DNA from: an uncultured Collinsella sp.
GTDB lineage: Bacteria; Actinomycetota; Coriobacteriia; Coriobacteriales; Coriobacteriaceae
NCBI GenBank assembly: GCA_900541065.1
Contig: UQIE01000018.1
Location: 1 to 46,280, forward strand
DNA length: 46,280 bases
Direction of reading: 5' to 3'
A program made the position numbers and the translations under genes. Numbering within the stretch: the first letter of the stretch is position 1; every line of letters starts with the position of its first letter. The notes below the pieces were generated by a model. The model made no database searches, was not told the DNA's origin, and worked only from the letters and a program-made list of their open reading frames with translations. Positions 22,735 through 30,670 of the stretch are shown piece by piece.

Positions 22735-23673
22735 TTACAACACAGACCTGACCGCAGCTTCGATGCCGTCGGCGTCCAAACCGTACTTGTGCAGCAAATC
22801 GACCGCAGGGCCGGACTCGCCATACACATCGCGCACGCCGACGCGACGCATCGGCACCGGATACTGCTCCGCTAGCACCGAGGCAACGGCCTCGCCAAGA
22901 CCGCCGATAATCGAATGCTCCTCGGCAGTGACCACGCGACCGGTCTTCTTGGCGCTGGCTACAACCAGGCGTTCGTCGAGCGGCTTGATCGTATGCATGT
23001 TGATGACCTCGGCATCGATGCCATCGGCAGCGAGCGCCTCGGCAGCCTCAAGCGCCTCGGCGACCATAAGGCCACAAGCGATGATGGTCACATCGGACCC
23101 CTCGCGCACGACCACGCCGCGACCAATCTTGAACTCATAGTCCTCGCAGTCGTTGATGACCGGTGTTGCCAGGCGGCCGAAGCGCATGTAAACCGGGCCC
23201 TCAAACTCATAGGCGGCGCGCACACAGGCACGAGCCTCGACGTCGTCGGCGGGAACGACCACCGTCATACCCGGAATCGTGCGCATGAGTGCGATATCCT
23301 CGCAGCACTGGTGCGTGGCGCCGTCCTCGCCCACCGAAATGCCGGCATGAGTAGCGCCAATCTTGACGTTGAGGTGCGGGTAGCCGATGGAATTGCGGAC
23401 CTGCTCGTAGGCGCGACCGGCGGCAAACATCGCAAAGGTGCTCGCAAAAGCAACGCGGCCCGTGGTCGCGATGCCGGCGGCAAGACCCATCAGGTTGCTC
23501 TCGGCAATGCCGGCGTCGTAGAAGCGCTCAGGGTGCGCAGCCTTAAACTTACCGGTCTGCGTGGCGGCGGCCAGGTCGGCATCGAGAACCACAAAGTCAT
23601 CGCGCTCATTGCCCAGCTCGACAAGTGCCTCGCCATAGCTAACGCGCGTGGCGACTTTCTTGACGTCTGCCAT
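22735..23673 (-). CDS. Transketolase, C-terminal subunit
   Basis: The 312 residues correspond to the pyrimidine-binding and C-terminal domains of transketolase: GEALVELGNERDDFVVLDADLAAAT, the catalytic glutamate in GIAESNLMGLAAGIA, THAGISVGEDGATHQ and a Rossmann-like C domain (DVTIIACGLMVAEALEAAE). Together with the N-half it transfers two-carbon units between ketose and aldose phosphates using thiamine diphosphate. ATG at 23673 overlaps the TAA of the N-half by one base (TAATG), indicating translational coupling and equal synthesis. Split transketolases are common in anaerobes and archaea. Confidence 0.95.
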   Translation of the reverse strand: MADVKKVATRVSYGEALVELGNERDDFVVLDADLAAATQTGKFKAAHPERFYDAGIAESNLMGLAAGIATTGRVAFASTFAMFAAGRAYEQVRNSIGYPHLNVKIGATHAGISVGEDGATHQCCEDIALMRTIPGMTVVVPADDVEARACVRAAYEFEGPVYMRFGRLATPVINDCEDYEFKIGRGVVVREGSDVTIIACGLMVAEALEAAEALAADGIDAEVINMHTIKPLDERLVVASAKKTGRVVTAEEHSIIGGLGEAVASVLAEQYPVPMRRVGVRDVYGESGPAVDLLHKYGLDADGIEAAVRSVL

Positions 23674-24503
23674 TAGAGCTCCTCCCCTGCTGCTGCGAGC
23701 TCGGCCATGGCCTGCTCAAACTGTTCATCGTTGGGTGCCTTGCCGTGCCAGCCCACCTGGTTTTCCATAAAGGAGACGCCCTTGCCCTTCACCGTCTCGG
23801 CGATAATGGCCACGGGCGAGTCGCTCACTTTGCGGGCCTCGGCAAAGGCGGCGGCAATCTGCGCCATGTCGTTACCGTCGGCGAGCTCGATCACATGCCA
23901 CTTAAAGGCGCGGAACTTGTCAGCGAGCGGCATGGCCGAGTTGACTTCATCGATCGTGCCGTCAATCTGCAAGCCGTTGTGGTCGACGACGGCAACAAGA
24001 TTGTCGAGCGCATGGTTGCCGGCGAACATGGCCGCCTCCCACACCTGGCCTTCCTCGCACTCACCGTCGCCCAGCAACGTGTAGACACGGTAGCCGTCGC
24101 CCCAGTGCTTAGCGGCAAGCGCCATTCCAACTGCAGCAGAGATGCCCTGACCGAGCGATCCGGTGGACATATCGATGCCAGGGGCGTCGTTCATGTTGGG
24201 ATGGCCCTGCAGTCGGCTGCCAATATGACGGAGCGTCTCGAGCTCTTCGACGGGAAAATAGCCGCGATTTGCCAACACCGAATACAGGCCCGGCGCCGCG
24301 TGACCCTTGGAGAGCACAAAGCGATCGCGATCGGCCTTGTGAGGGTCGGCAGGATCGATATTCATTTCCTCAAAGTACAGATACGTCATGATGTCGGCAG
24401 CACCGAGCGATCCACCCGGGTGTCCCGACTTGGCCGCGTGAACCGCAGTCACGACACCCTTCCTGACCTCATTGGCGACCTTCGCCAGCTCCTGGTTGGT
24501 CAT
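23673..24503 (-). CDS. Transketolase, N-terminal subunit
   Basis: The 276 residues form the thiamine-diphosphate-binding half: SGHPGGSLGAADIMTYLYF, SKGHAAPGLYSVLANRGYF, STGSLGQGISAAVGMALA and the TPP motif GDGECEEGQVWEAAMFAGNHALDNLVAVVDHN. It pairs with the next gene to make one active enzyme. ATG at 24503 has AGAGGA upstream, 63 nt after the transaldolase stop. Its position in a PTS operon marks it as a dedicated catabolic copy; whether the genome has a second, housekeeping transketolase cannot be seen here. Confidence 0.95.
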   Translation of the reverse strand: MTNQELAKVANEVRKGVVTAVHAAKSGHPGGSLGAADIMTYLYFEEMNIDPADPHKADRDRFVLSKGHAAPGLYSVLANRGYFPVEELETLRHIGSRLQGHPNMNDAPGIDMSTGSLGQGISAAVGMALAAKHWGDGYRVYTLLGDGECEEGQVWEAAMFAGNHALDNLVAVVDHNGLQIDGTIDEVNSAMPLADKFRAFKWHVIELADGNDMAQIAAAFAEARKVSDSPVAIIAETVKGKGVSFMENQVGWHGKAPNDEQFEQAMAELAAAGEEL

Positions 24504-24566
24504 ACGAATTCCTCTCTTGAGAACAACCCCGGCACCGGATGACGCGATGCCGGGGCAATCCACTCG

Positions 24567-25250
24567 TTAAGCCTGAGCGACGACCTTCTGCCAGTCAGCC
24601 TCAAAAGAGGCGAGGCCCTGGTCGGTCAGCGGATGATGCAGGCACTTCTTGAGAGCGGCCATGGGCACGGTCGCAATATCGGCACCGAGTAGCGCGGCCT
24701 GGGTCACGTGGTTGGGCGTACGAACCGAGGCGGTGATGATCTCGACGGTGTCGTCGACGTTCTTGCCCGTCCAGTCGTAGTTCTTAATGCAGGTCACGAC
24801 GTTGTCGAGCTGCGAGATACCGTCCTCGGCGATGTCATCGAAACGACCGACAAACGGGCTGATGTAGCGAGCACCGGCATTGGCGGCCATAAGGGCCTGC
24901 GTCGGCGAGAAGACGAGCGTCATGTTGACGCGCACGCCAGCATCGGCCAGTGCGCGGCAGGCGGCAAGGCCGGCCTCGCACACGGGAAGCTTGACCACGA
25001 TGTTGGGGGCGAGGGCGGCAAGGCGCTTGCCCTCCTCGATCATACCCTCGGCAGTGGTAGCGGTAGACTCGGCGGAAACGGGCAGGCCCTCGCAGAGCTC
25101 GGCAATCTTGAGCATATGCGGCTCAAAGTCGGCAAGCTTGCCGCCGGTCTTGGCGTACAGGGACGGGTTGGTGGTAACACCGGCCAGGCAGCCCCAGCTC
25201 TTGGCCTCGGCGATCTCGTCCAGATTGGCAGTATCGATAAAGAACTTCAT
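24567..25250 (-). CDS. Transaldolase / fructose-6-phosphate aldolase family (TalC-like)
   Basis: The 227-residue protein is of the short TalC/FSA class: MKFFIDTANLDEI, GVTTNPSL, Schiff-base lysine Lys87 in NIVVKLPV, ARYISPFVGRFDDI and the C-terminal ATVPMAALKKCLHHPLTDQGL. Members are either three-carbon transaldolases or fructose-6-phosphate aldolases. With transketolase next door, transaldolase is the more natural role, but sequence alone does not settle it. ATG at 25250 has AAGGAG upstream. Palindrome copy E lies between this gene and the one before it. Confidence 0.93.
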   Translation of the reverse strand: MKFFIDTANLDEIAEAKSWGCLAGVTTNPSLYAKTGGKLADFEPHMLKIAELCEGLPVSAESTATTAEGMIEEGKRLAALAPNIVVKLPVCEAGLAACRALADAGVRVNMTLVFSPTQALMAANAGARYISPFVGRFDDIAEDGISQLDNVVTCIKNYDWTGKNVDDTVEIITASVRTPNHVTQAALLGADIATVPMAALKKCLHHPLTDQGLASFEADWQKVVAQA

Positions 25251-25281
25251 GGTGCAAACTCCTTCGAAGGAATCCAAAACT

Positions 25282-25318
25282 CAAAAAATAGGACAAAGGG
25301 GATGTCCCTTTGTCCTAT
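25282..25318 (-). repeat. GGGACA palindrome, copy E (31 bp), with T-run: possible intra-operon terminator
   Basis: ATAGGACAAAG (25288-25298) and CTTTGTCCTAT (25308-25318) are perfect 11-bp inverted arms. On the minus strand GGGACAT starts five bases before the centre. In that direction, the direction of operon transcription, the hairpin is followed by TTTTTTGAG. It could attenuate transcription between the GatZ-like and transaldolase genes. A second hairpin (GCCGGGCCTG/CAGGCCCGGC, 25321-25356) lies next to it. Confidence 0.65.
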
Positions 25319-25375
25319 GTGCCGGGCCTGCGGCTGGGACATGCCCCAGGCCCGGCGTCGTGTAGGAAAAGCTAC

Positions 25376-26650
25376 TTAGTCCTCGAGAGCCTTCTCGATG
25401 CGGCTCGTGACGCCCTTGAGGTTAAGACCGACGACGTACTGCTTGATCGGGCGCTTGATGTGCTCGATCACAAAGCGCTTGCCGTCGATGTCCTGGGCAG
25501 CGAGGTTGCGATAGAGCTTCTCGACCTGCTCCTTGACCTCGGGATCGTTGAACGCATAGTGGCCGGAGACATCCAGGATCTTCAGGCTGAGCTCATCGTC
25601 GGCAAGGATGTCATCGACCTGCAGGTTGACGTCGTCGCCAGTCATCCACTTGCGCCAGCGCTCGGTCTTGATAGCCTTGACCAGCAGCGTGTGATACAGG
25701 TCGGAGGGGTCATCGCACAGACCGTTGTCGACCAGGATCTGCTCGGTGGCGCAGAGCTTGAGGTAGGCGCGGGTCTCCTCGGTGCCATACTGCGGAGCGA
25801 CGTTGGAGGCGGTCACGTGTGCCGGGATGTGCTCGAGCAGCGTCGCGTCGTCCAGATAGTCGGCGTTGTGCTCCTTCAGGCCCACGCCATAGCGCTTGGC
25901 CATATCGGCAAGCTCGCGGGCGTTCTTGAAGTTGTAGTGACCGACCTGCTCCGTCCAGCGGGTAAGGGTGCCGGTCTGGCCGACGATAAAGGTGGGCATG
26001 GGGCAGCCGCGCTTCTCGAGCTCGGGCTGCAGCTGAGAAATGAACTCCTCGTACTTATCGGTAGAGGTCAAGCCGCCATTGGTCTCCTCGGTACCGACCT
26101 CATAGGCGACCTCGGGCAGGTTATGCTCGCGACGGTACTGCTCAAGGTAGTCGATAAGATCGATCGTGCGGCGAAGCACCACGTCGAGCGGAATAACCTT
26201 GCCGATCTGATAGGGGTCCTTGGTGGGGTCGACCATCAGCAGGTCAAAGCCCGCCTCCATGTCGGCGACGAAGGACTTGCGGGCGAGCTCCATGGCCTCG
26301 TCCTCGGGCAGGTGGGCGTTACGCTCCTCGTCGCGCTGCCACGGACCGCCGTGATCGCGGCACAGGTAGTACGGACCGGTGTAACCCACCTCGTCGGCAA
26401 CCTTCTTGATGTCGGCGGCAAAGCGCGTCTGGTCCCAACCGTTGACGTAGCCGGCGCCCATCTCGTCCATATCGACCTGGTTGCGGCTGGCGATAAACAT
26501 GGGCGGGAAATCCTCGTCCTTGGCAAGCTCGAACACGGCCTGAATCAGGTTGGGGCTCATGGGGCCAATGCCGACCATGGTTGCGTGATCGCCGCTATCC
26601 TGCAGCTTGAGCATGCCCTGAACGGCCTGACGGATGGTGAGGTTGGACAT
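25376..26650 (-). CDS. GatZ/KbaZ-like class II aldolase-family protein
   Basis: The 424-residue protein is a TIM-barrel member of the GatZ/KbaZ family, annotated as the non-catalytic subunit of class II tagatose-1,6-bisphosphate aldolase. Visible family segments are MVGIGPMSPNLIQAVFELA, YLCRDHGGPWQRDEE, LLMVDPTKDP, YEVGTEETNGGLTS, FIVGQTGTLT and GLKEHNADYLDD. No catalytic GatY/KbaY partner lies in the operon. It keeps several His/Glu/Asp residues in motif positions (DHGG, GTEE, KEHN), so an independent aldolase or epimerase activity is possible. ATG at 26650 has GAGAAGGAGA upstream. Its place between the PTS permease and transaldolase suggests action on the imported phosphosugar. Confidence 0.85.
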   Translation of the reverse strand: MSNLTIRQAVQGMLKLQDSGDHATMVGIGPMSPNLIQAVFELAKDEDFPPMFIASRNQVDMDEMGAGYVNGWDQTRFAADIKKVADEVGYTGPYYLCRDHGGPWQRDEERNAHLPEDEAMELARKSFVADMEAGFDLLMVDPTKDPYQIGKVIPLDVVLRRTIDLIDYLEQYRREHNLPEVAYEVGTEETNGGLTSTDKYEEFISQLQPELEKRGCPMPTFIVGQTGTLTRWTEQVGHYNFKNARELADMAKRYGVGLKEHNADYLDDATLLEHIPAHVTASNVAPQYGTEETRAYLKLCATEQILVDNGLCDDPSDLYHTLLVKAIKTERWRKWMTGDDVNLQVDDILADDELSLKILDVSGHYAFNDPEVKEQVEKLYRNLAAQDIDGKRFVIEHIKRPIKQYVVGLNLKGVTSRIEKALED

Positions 26651-26719
26651 TTTGTTCTCCTTCTCCAGAGGATTTTTGACAATAGTTCCCTGGGACCCAG
26701 ATGTGGGCCCTATCAGTAC

Positions 26720-26780
26720 GGATGGATTTTGTTGTGTAGGGGCGGTTGTGCGGAGTCAAATCCATCCCTCCGCACAACCG
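26720..26780 (-). promoter_or_regulatory. Overlapping inverted repeats: two mutually exclusive hairpins in the PTS-gatZ leader
   Basis: Read leftward: CGGTTGTGCGGAG (26780-26768) pairs perfectly with its 13-nt complement at 26755-26743. Its 12-nt loop contains GGATGGATTT (26767-26758), which is perfectly complementary to AAATCCATCC at 26729-26720 downstream. The loop can therefore pair outside the stem, either in place of the first hairpin or, partly, as a pseudoknot. It lies 15 nt past the IIBC stop and 70 nt before the gatZ-like start. No T-run follows, so RNA stability or processing control is as likely as attenuation. Confidence 0.6.
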
Positions 26781-26794
26781 GAGTCCTTAAAGGT

Positions 26795-28081
26795 TTACTT
26801 GGCCTGCTTATCGAGCGTGGGCTTCATGGCAATCAGGATTGCAGCGGCGACCACGGCGCCAATCACGATGTCCAGGCAGAACAGCGCGGAGATGCCCATC
26901 TGGCGGTCAGCGTCATCGAACTTGTTCTTGGCGATGAGCGCAGCGAGGCCACAGGCGATCGGGGGAACGGCGACGGCGACGCGGAACATACCGTTAGGAC
27001 CGTAGATACCGGAGGCCATGATGGCCATGGTGAAGGTCGAGGCGGTCTTGTTGATGGGGCCACCCATATCGAAGGCGGTCATAACGCCAATGACCAGACC
27101 CAGGACAACTGCGGAACCGCCCTGCAGGCTGCCGAGCACGCCGGTGAGCCAGTCCATCACAAAGCCAAGCGGCGTGGCCAGGATGTAGATATAGGCCATG
27201 CCCAGGACAAGCGAGGTCAGAATCGGGATGATCAGGATGGGCATGATGGTCTGGATGGTGTTGTTGACCTTCCAGGTCTTCATCCAGCGGACAAAGTAGC
27301 CGCAGATGACCGCCATGATCATGGCGCCCAAGAAGCCGGTCGAAACGCTGTTGCCGTTAGGGGTAACGACTGCGTTATTGACCAGGTAGCCCAGGACAAA
27401 ACCGGGGGCGAGCGCGGGCTTGCCGGCCATCGAGTAGGAGATGTATGCCGCAAGCACCGGGATCATCATGGAGATGCCGGCCATGCCGATGGTGTTAAGG
27501 CTCACCATCAGCGGGTTCGTAACCTCCATGCCGTTGGCGCCGGCGGTACCGGATGCCAGCGAGAAGGCAAGAAACACGCCGCCGATAACGACGATGGGGA
27601 TAAAATAGGAAACGCCGGTATTGAATGCATTGAGCAGCGTCTTGCCAGGATCGGCAAAGATAGACTGCTTGGACGCCGGTGTCGGGGCCTGCGGGGCAGC
27701 GGAGACGGCCTTCTTCTCTGCCTTGGCCTCGGCCTTGGGCGCGTCAACGGCGCCACCCGTCGCCTTGATGATCTCAATGGCCTGGTCGATGATCTTTACC
27801 GGATCGGCGATTACATCAGAGGTGCCGACCTTCAGGAACTTGCCCTCGGCCATCTTCTGCTCAAAACGGTCCTCGTTCTCGACACCCACGTCGACGGACT
27901 CCAGGACCAGGTCGGCGGAGTCCACGTCTTCCTGCGTGAGCTCATTCTCGATACCCAGGCCACCCTGAGCCTCGACCTTGCACTCGATGCCACGGGCGGC
28001 GCATTCATCCTGAATCGCCTTCTGGGCCATATACGTGTGGGCGATACCCACAGTACAGGCGGCAACGCCTACGATCTTCAT
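26795..28081 (-). CDS. PTS fructose-family sugar permease IIBC
   Basis: The 428-residue protein joins a fructose-type IIB domain (1-100; phosphoryl Cys9 in VGVAACTVGIAHTYMA), an Ala/Lys-rich linker (about 110-140) and a IIC membrane domain (about 145-425) with eight to ten helices and landmarks GVFLAFSL, PALAPGFVLGYLV, GFLGAMIMAVICGYFV and DMGGPINKTA. It imports and phosphorylates a hexose, pentitol or related sugar, usually at C1 for this family. IIA is encoded at the end of the operon. ATG at 28081 has GAGGGA close by; the frame is open to 28183 without homology. First gene of the six-gene operon, divergent from the LacI regulator. Confidence 0.93.
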   Translation of the reverse strand: MKIVGVAACTVGIAHTYMAQKAIQDECAARGIECKVEAQGGLGIENELTQEDVDSADLVLESVDVGVENEDRFEQKMAEGKFLKVGTSDVIADPVKIIDQAIEIIKATGGAVDAPKAEAKAEKKAVSAAPQAPTPASKQSIFADPGKTLLNAFNTGVSYFIPIVVIGGVFLAFSLASGTAGANGMEVTNPLMVSLNTIGMAGISMMIPVLAAYISYSMAGKPALAPGFVLGYLVNNAVVTPNGNSVSTGFLGAMIMAVICGYFVRWMKTWKVNNTIQTIMPILIIPILTSLVLGMAYIYILATPLGFVMDWLTGVLGSLQGGSAVVLGLVIGVMTAFDMGGPINKTASTFTMAIMASGIYGPNGMFRVAVAVPPIACGLAALIAKNKFDDADRQMGISALFCLDIVIGAVVAAAILIAMKPTLDKQAK

Positions 28082-28496
28082 TGCTTCCCTCTTTTCATAG
28101 AGTTGCGTGCGCAAGACACCGTTTGCGGAGGCCTCCGGAGCATCCCCTGCCGTTTGGACTTGCTGTCTTTTCGACAAGAACAATATAGGTGCTCGTTTTT
28201 CTTAATGCCAGCTTATTTCGGTAAACGCGCAGGTCAGAGCGTTGGTTATGCGATTTAGTTATGCGTTTAACCAAAAATGAATCCTGCGATTTTGCCCTCG
28301 ATTTCAAAAGTCAAGAAGTATTTGATTTTCTCGGTAGACGGCAGATGCGCATGCCGGTCACAAATTTCGACCCCACCCGTATGCCGCATTTGTTGCATAC
28401 TCATATGAAAGGAAAAAGCCGCTCACCGAAGCGTATCCTTCACCAAGACTCAAAGTCATCATGTTGGAAAATGCTCATCTGTCGGAAGGAGTCGCT
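28082..28496. promoter_or_regulatory. Divergent control region between PTS operon and LacI gene
   Basis: This 415-bp gap holds no gene I can support. It contains two 13-bp tandem direct repeats (28245-28257 and 28258-28270, both beginning GTTATGCG). Inverted GGTAAACGC (28230-28238) and GCGTTTAACC (28263-28272) half-sites lie nearby. Their CG-centred, AT-flanked character is typical of LacI-family operators. A leftward TATATT near 28187 could be the operon -10. The first 36 nt of the apparent open frame from 28461 are non-coding if GTG 28497 is the start. Confidence 0.4.
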
Positions 28497-29507
28497 GTGG
28501 CAAAACAGCGCGTTACGATCGCAGACGTCGCTCGAGAGGCGGGAACCTCGACGGCAAGCGTCTCGTATTACCTCAACGACAAACGAGAAAAGCTTAGCGA
28601 GAAGACGCAGAACAAAATCGCGCGCGTCATTAAGGAACTCGGATACGTTCCCAACGCCCAAGCGCAGACGCTCACCGGCAAGCAAACCCACGTCATTGCC
28701 ATCATCATTTTGGATAACACCAACAAATGGGCGGGGCTCGTTCTCAATGGCATGGAGCAGGTCATGCTCCCCGCGGGCTACCAGACGGTCGTTTGCACGA
28801 GCAACTTTAACCCCGAGACCGAGCTCATGTACGTCGACAAGATGCTCTCGCTGGGCGTCGATGGCTTTATCATCCAGCCCACGGCAAACTTCAAAGCCGT
28901 GCATGACCGCATTAGACGCGCCGGCAAGCCGGTCGTCTTTTTCGATGCGGCCATCTATAGCCCAGGTACCAGCTGGATCAAAACCAACCTTTACGACGGC
29001 GTGTACAACGCCACACAGGCACTCCTCGACGCCGGCTACGAAGATTTCTTTTCCATTGCCGCCAACATGACCGAAATGCGCACCCGCATGGAGCGTTTTC
29101 AGGGGTATGCCGAGGCGCTGGCAGCGAACGGGCAGCTCTACAAAGCGATTCCCATCGATCACAACAAGCCGTCAATCAACGAGCTCACTGAATACTTTAA
29201 ATTCAAGTTCAATCCCGCCAAGCGAACCCTTCTCTTCGTGCAAAATCAGTGGGCACTTCCCCGTGTCTACAAGGCCCTCCAGCCAATGGCCCATCTGCTT
29301 CCGCAGCAAATCGGCCTTTTGGGACTCAACTGCGAAGACTGGACTAATCTCACCACACCGACCGTCTCCACCATCATCGAGCCCGTCGACCAAGAAGGTC
29401 GCGAAGCAGCCGAGATGCTGCTCGCCCTACTTGACGGAAGCAGCGAACCCGGCGAGCAGCGCATTCTCGAGTGCAAGCTCAACTGGCTCGACTCCACCTC
29501 GATCTAG
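28497..29507 (+). CDS. LacI-family regulator, likely controlling the PTS/transketolase operon
   Basis: The 336-residue protein has a LacI headpiece (VTIADVAREAGTSTASVSYYLNDKREKLSEKT) and a type 1 periplasmic-binding-like effector domain (about 60-335; HVIAIIILDNTNKWAG, GVDGFIIQPTANF, GLLGLNCEDWTNLTTPTVSTI). I prefer GTG at 28497, with GGAAGGAG 5 nt upstream and the headpiece starting at once (MAKQRVTIADVA). An upstream in-frame ATG at 28461 lacks an RBS. Divergent orientation next to the sugar operon makes it the probable local repressor; its effector is unknown. Confidence 0.92.
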   Translation: MAKQRVTIADVAREAGTSTASVSYYLNDKREKLSEKTQNKIARVIKELGYVPNAQAQTLTGKQTHVIAIIILDNTNKWAGLVLNGMEQVMLPAGYQTVVCTSNFNPETELMYVDKMLSLGVDGFIIQPTANFKAVHDRIRRAGKPVVFFDAAIYSPGTSWIKTNLYDGVYNATQALLDAGYEDFFSIAANMTEMRTRMERFQGYAEALAANGQLYKAIPIDHNKPSINELTEYFKFKFNPAKRTLLFVQNQWALPRVYKALQPMAHLLPQQIGLLGLNCEDWTNLTTPTVSTIIEPVDQEGREAAEMLLALLDGSSEPGEQRILECKLNWLDSTSI

Positions 29508-29626
29508 ACCGCGGGACAAATGAATCAGTAGCGTTTGTCTCAAATCTTAAGTATTTGTTCGACAGAACGGCCCTTGCCGGCTCCTGCTAGACTGGTAGAT
29601 TCCCAACCGTCCATCCAGGAGCCTCC

Positions 29627-30610
29627 ATGTCGCGCAAGTCCGCCTACAAGCAAGTACTTTCCATCGGCACCGCCGTGGTGCTCGGGTTTGCGCTGTTTAC
29701 GGGATCGCTCGACGGAGCGCCCAAGTTACTGTCGCCGCAAAGCGATGAGCAGGCGGCGGCTCTGGCCGAAAAACAAAACGAGAGTCCCAGCCGCACCGAC
29801 GACGAGGCAGACCTGGTCGCTCGGCTCGAATCGGGAACGGCGAGCTCCCCGGACCCTCAAAACAGCCAGGACTCTGGCGATGGCTCCGATTCCGCCGCAC
29901 CCGACACCGATGACGACGCTTCCGCGGACAGCGCCGCCGCCCCCATCGACGAGGTCGAAAACCCCGATCTTGACCGCGCCCGCGGCGTATACCTCAGCAG
30001 CATTCCCGACTACGCCGGCAACCCCTACGTTGCCCTTCGCGCCGACAGCATGCACCCGCTCGGCACGCCATCATTCACACTCGATGAATACGATCGCGCC
30101 ACCGAAGAGGGCTGCTTTAAGAAATTCTCCAAGCTCGACAGCCTGGGCCGCACTCGCAAGGCGCTCGCCTGCGTGGGCCCCGAGTCACTCGGTCAATGCA
30201 AGCGCGGCGATATCTCGCGTATCCATCCTGCCGGTTGGCACCAGCAGCGCTACGACTTTATTCCGGGCCAGAGCCTCTACAACCGCTGCCACCTTATCGC
30301 CTGGTCACTCTGCGGCGAGAACGCCAATCGCAAGAATCTCCTCACCGGCACGCGTTATCTCAACGAGACGGGTATGCTGCCGTTTGAAGAGCAGATTCTC
30401 AACTATATTCGCGATACGGGCAACCACGTGCTCTATCGCGTCACGCCCATGTATAACGAAGAGGAGCTTGTCTGCCGCGGCGTGCGCCTTGAGGCGCAAT
30501 CGGTCGAGGACCACGGCAAGATCCTCTGCTTCCACGTGTACTGCTACAACCTGCAGCCGCACGTGCAGATCGACTACGCCACCGGCCGCAACCAGGCATC
30601 CGGAGACTAG
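29627..30610 (+). CDS. Surface/secreted DNA/RNA non-specific endonuclease
   Basis: The 327-residue protein has an uncleaved-looking N-terminal signal anchor (about 8-27). A long, acidic, low-complexity linker (about 35-112; SSPDPQNSQDSGDGSDSAAP) follows, then a beta-beta-alpha metal nuclease domain (about 117-320). The catalytic motif reads YNRCHLIAWSLCGENANRKNL: His222 stands for the general base of the DRGH motif, with the N-R-C-H variant common in Gram-positive EndA/Spd-like nucleases, and the metal-binding Asn lies in GENAN. It would degrade extracellular DNA for nutrients or in DNA uptake. ATG at 29627 follows CCAGGAG. Transcribed alone; a strong terminator follows at 30671. Confidence 0.92.
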   Translation: MSRKSAYKQVLSIGTAVVLGFALFTGSLDGAPKLLSPQSDEQAAALAEKQNESPSRTDDEADLVARLESGTASSPDPQNSQDSGDGSDSAAPDTDDDASADSAAAPIDEVENPDLDRARGVYLSSIPDYAGNPYVALRADSMHPLGTPSFTLDEYDRATEEGCFKKFSKLDSLGRTRKALACVGPESLGQCKRGDISRIHPAGWHQQRYDFIPGQSLYNRCHLIAWSLCGENANRKNLLTGTRYLNETGMLPFEEQILNYIRDTGNHVLYRVTPMYNEEELVCRGVRLEAQSVEDHGKILCFHVYCYNLQPHVQIDYATGRNQASGD

Positions 30611-30670
30611 TGCCGACCGCACCGCCCGTAACCCAAAAATGATTCGTTTTCCTCCGTCCCCATGGGATCA

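Noticed and set aside
25310..28258. A 980-codon plus-strand frame opposite the GatZ-like and PTS genes
   Set aside because: The opposite strand holds two clear enzyme/transport families with RBSs; the plus frame has low-complexity composition and no recognisable domain.
29513..29541. GGGACAAA...TTTGTCTC as another GGGACAG palindrome
   Set aside because: The GGGACA lies in the arm, not five bases before the centre, and the arms are short with a mismatch.
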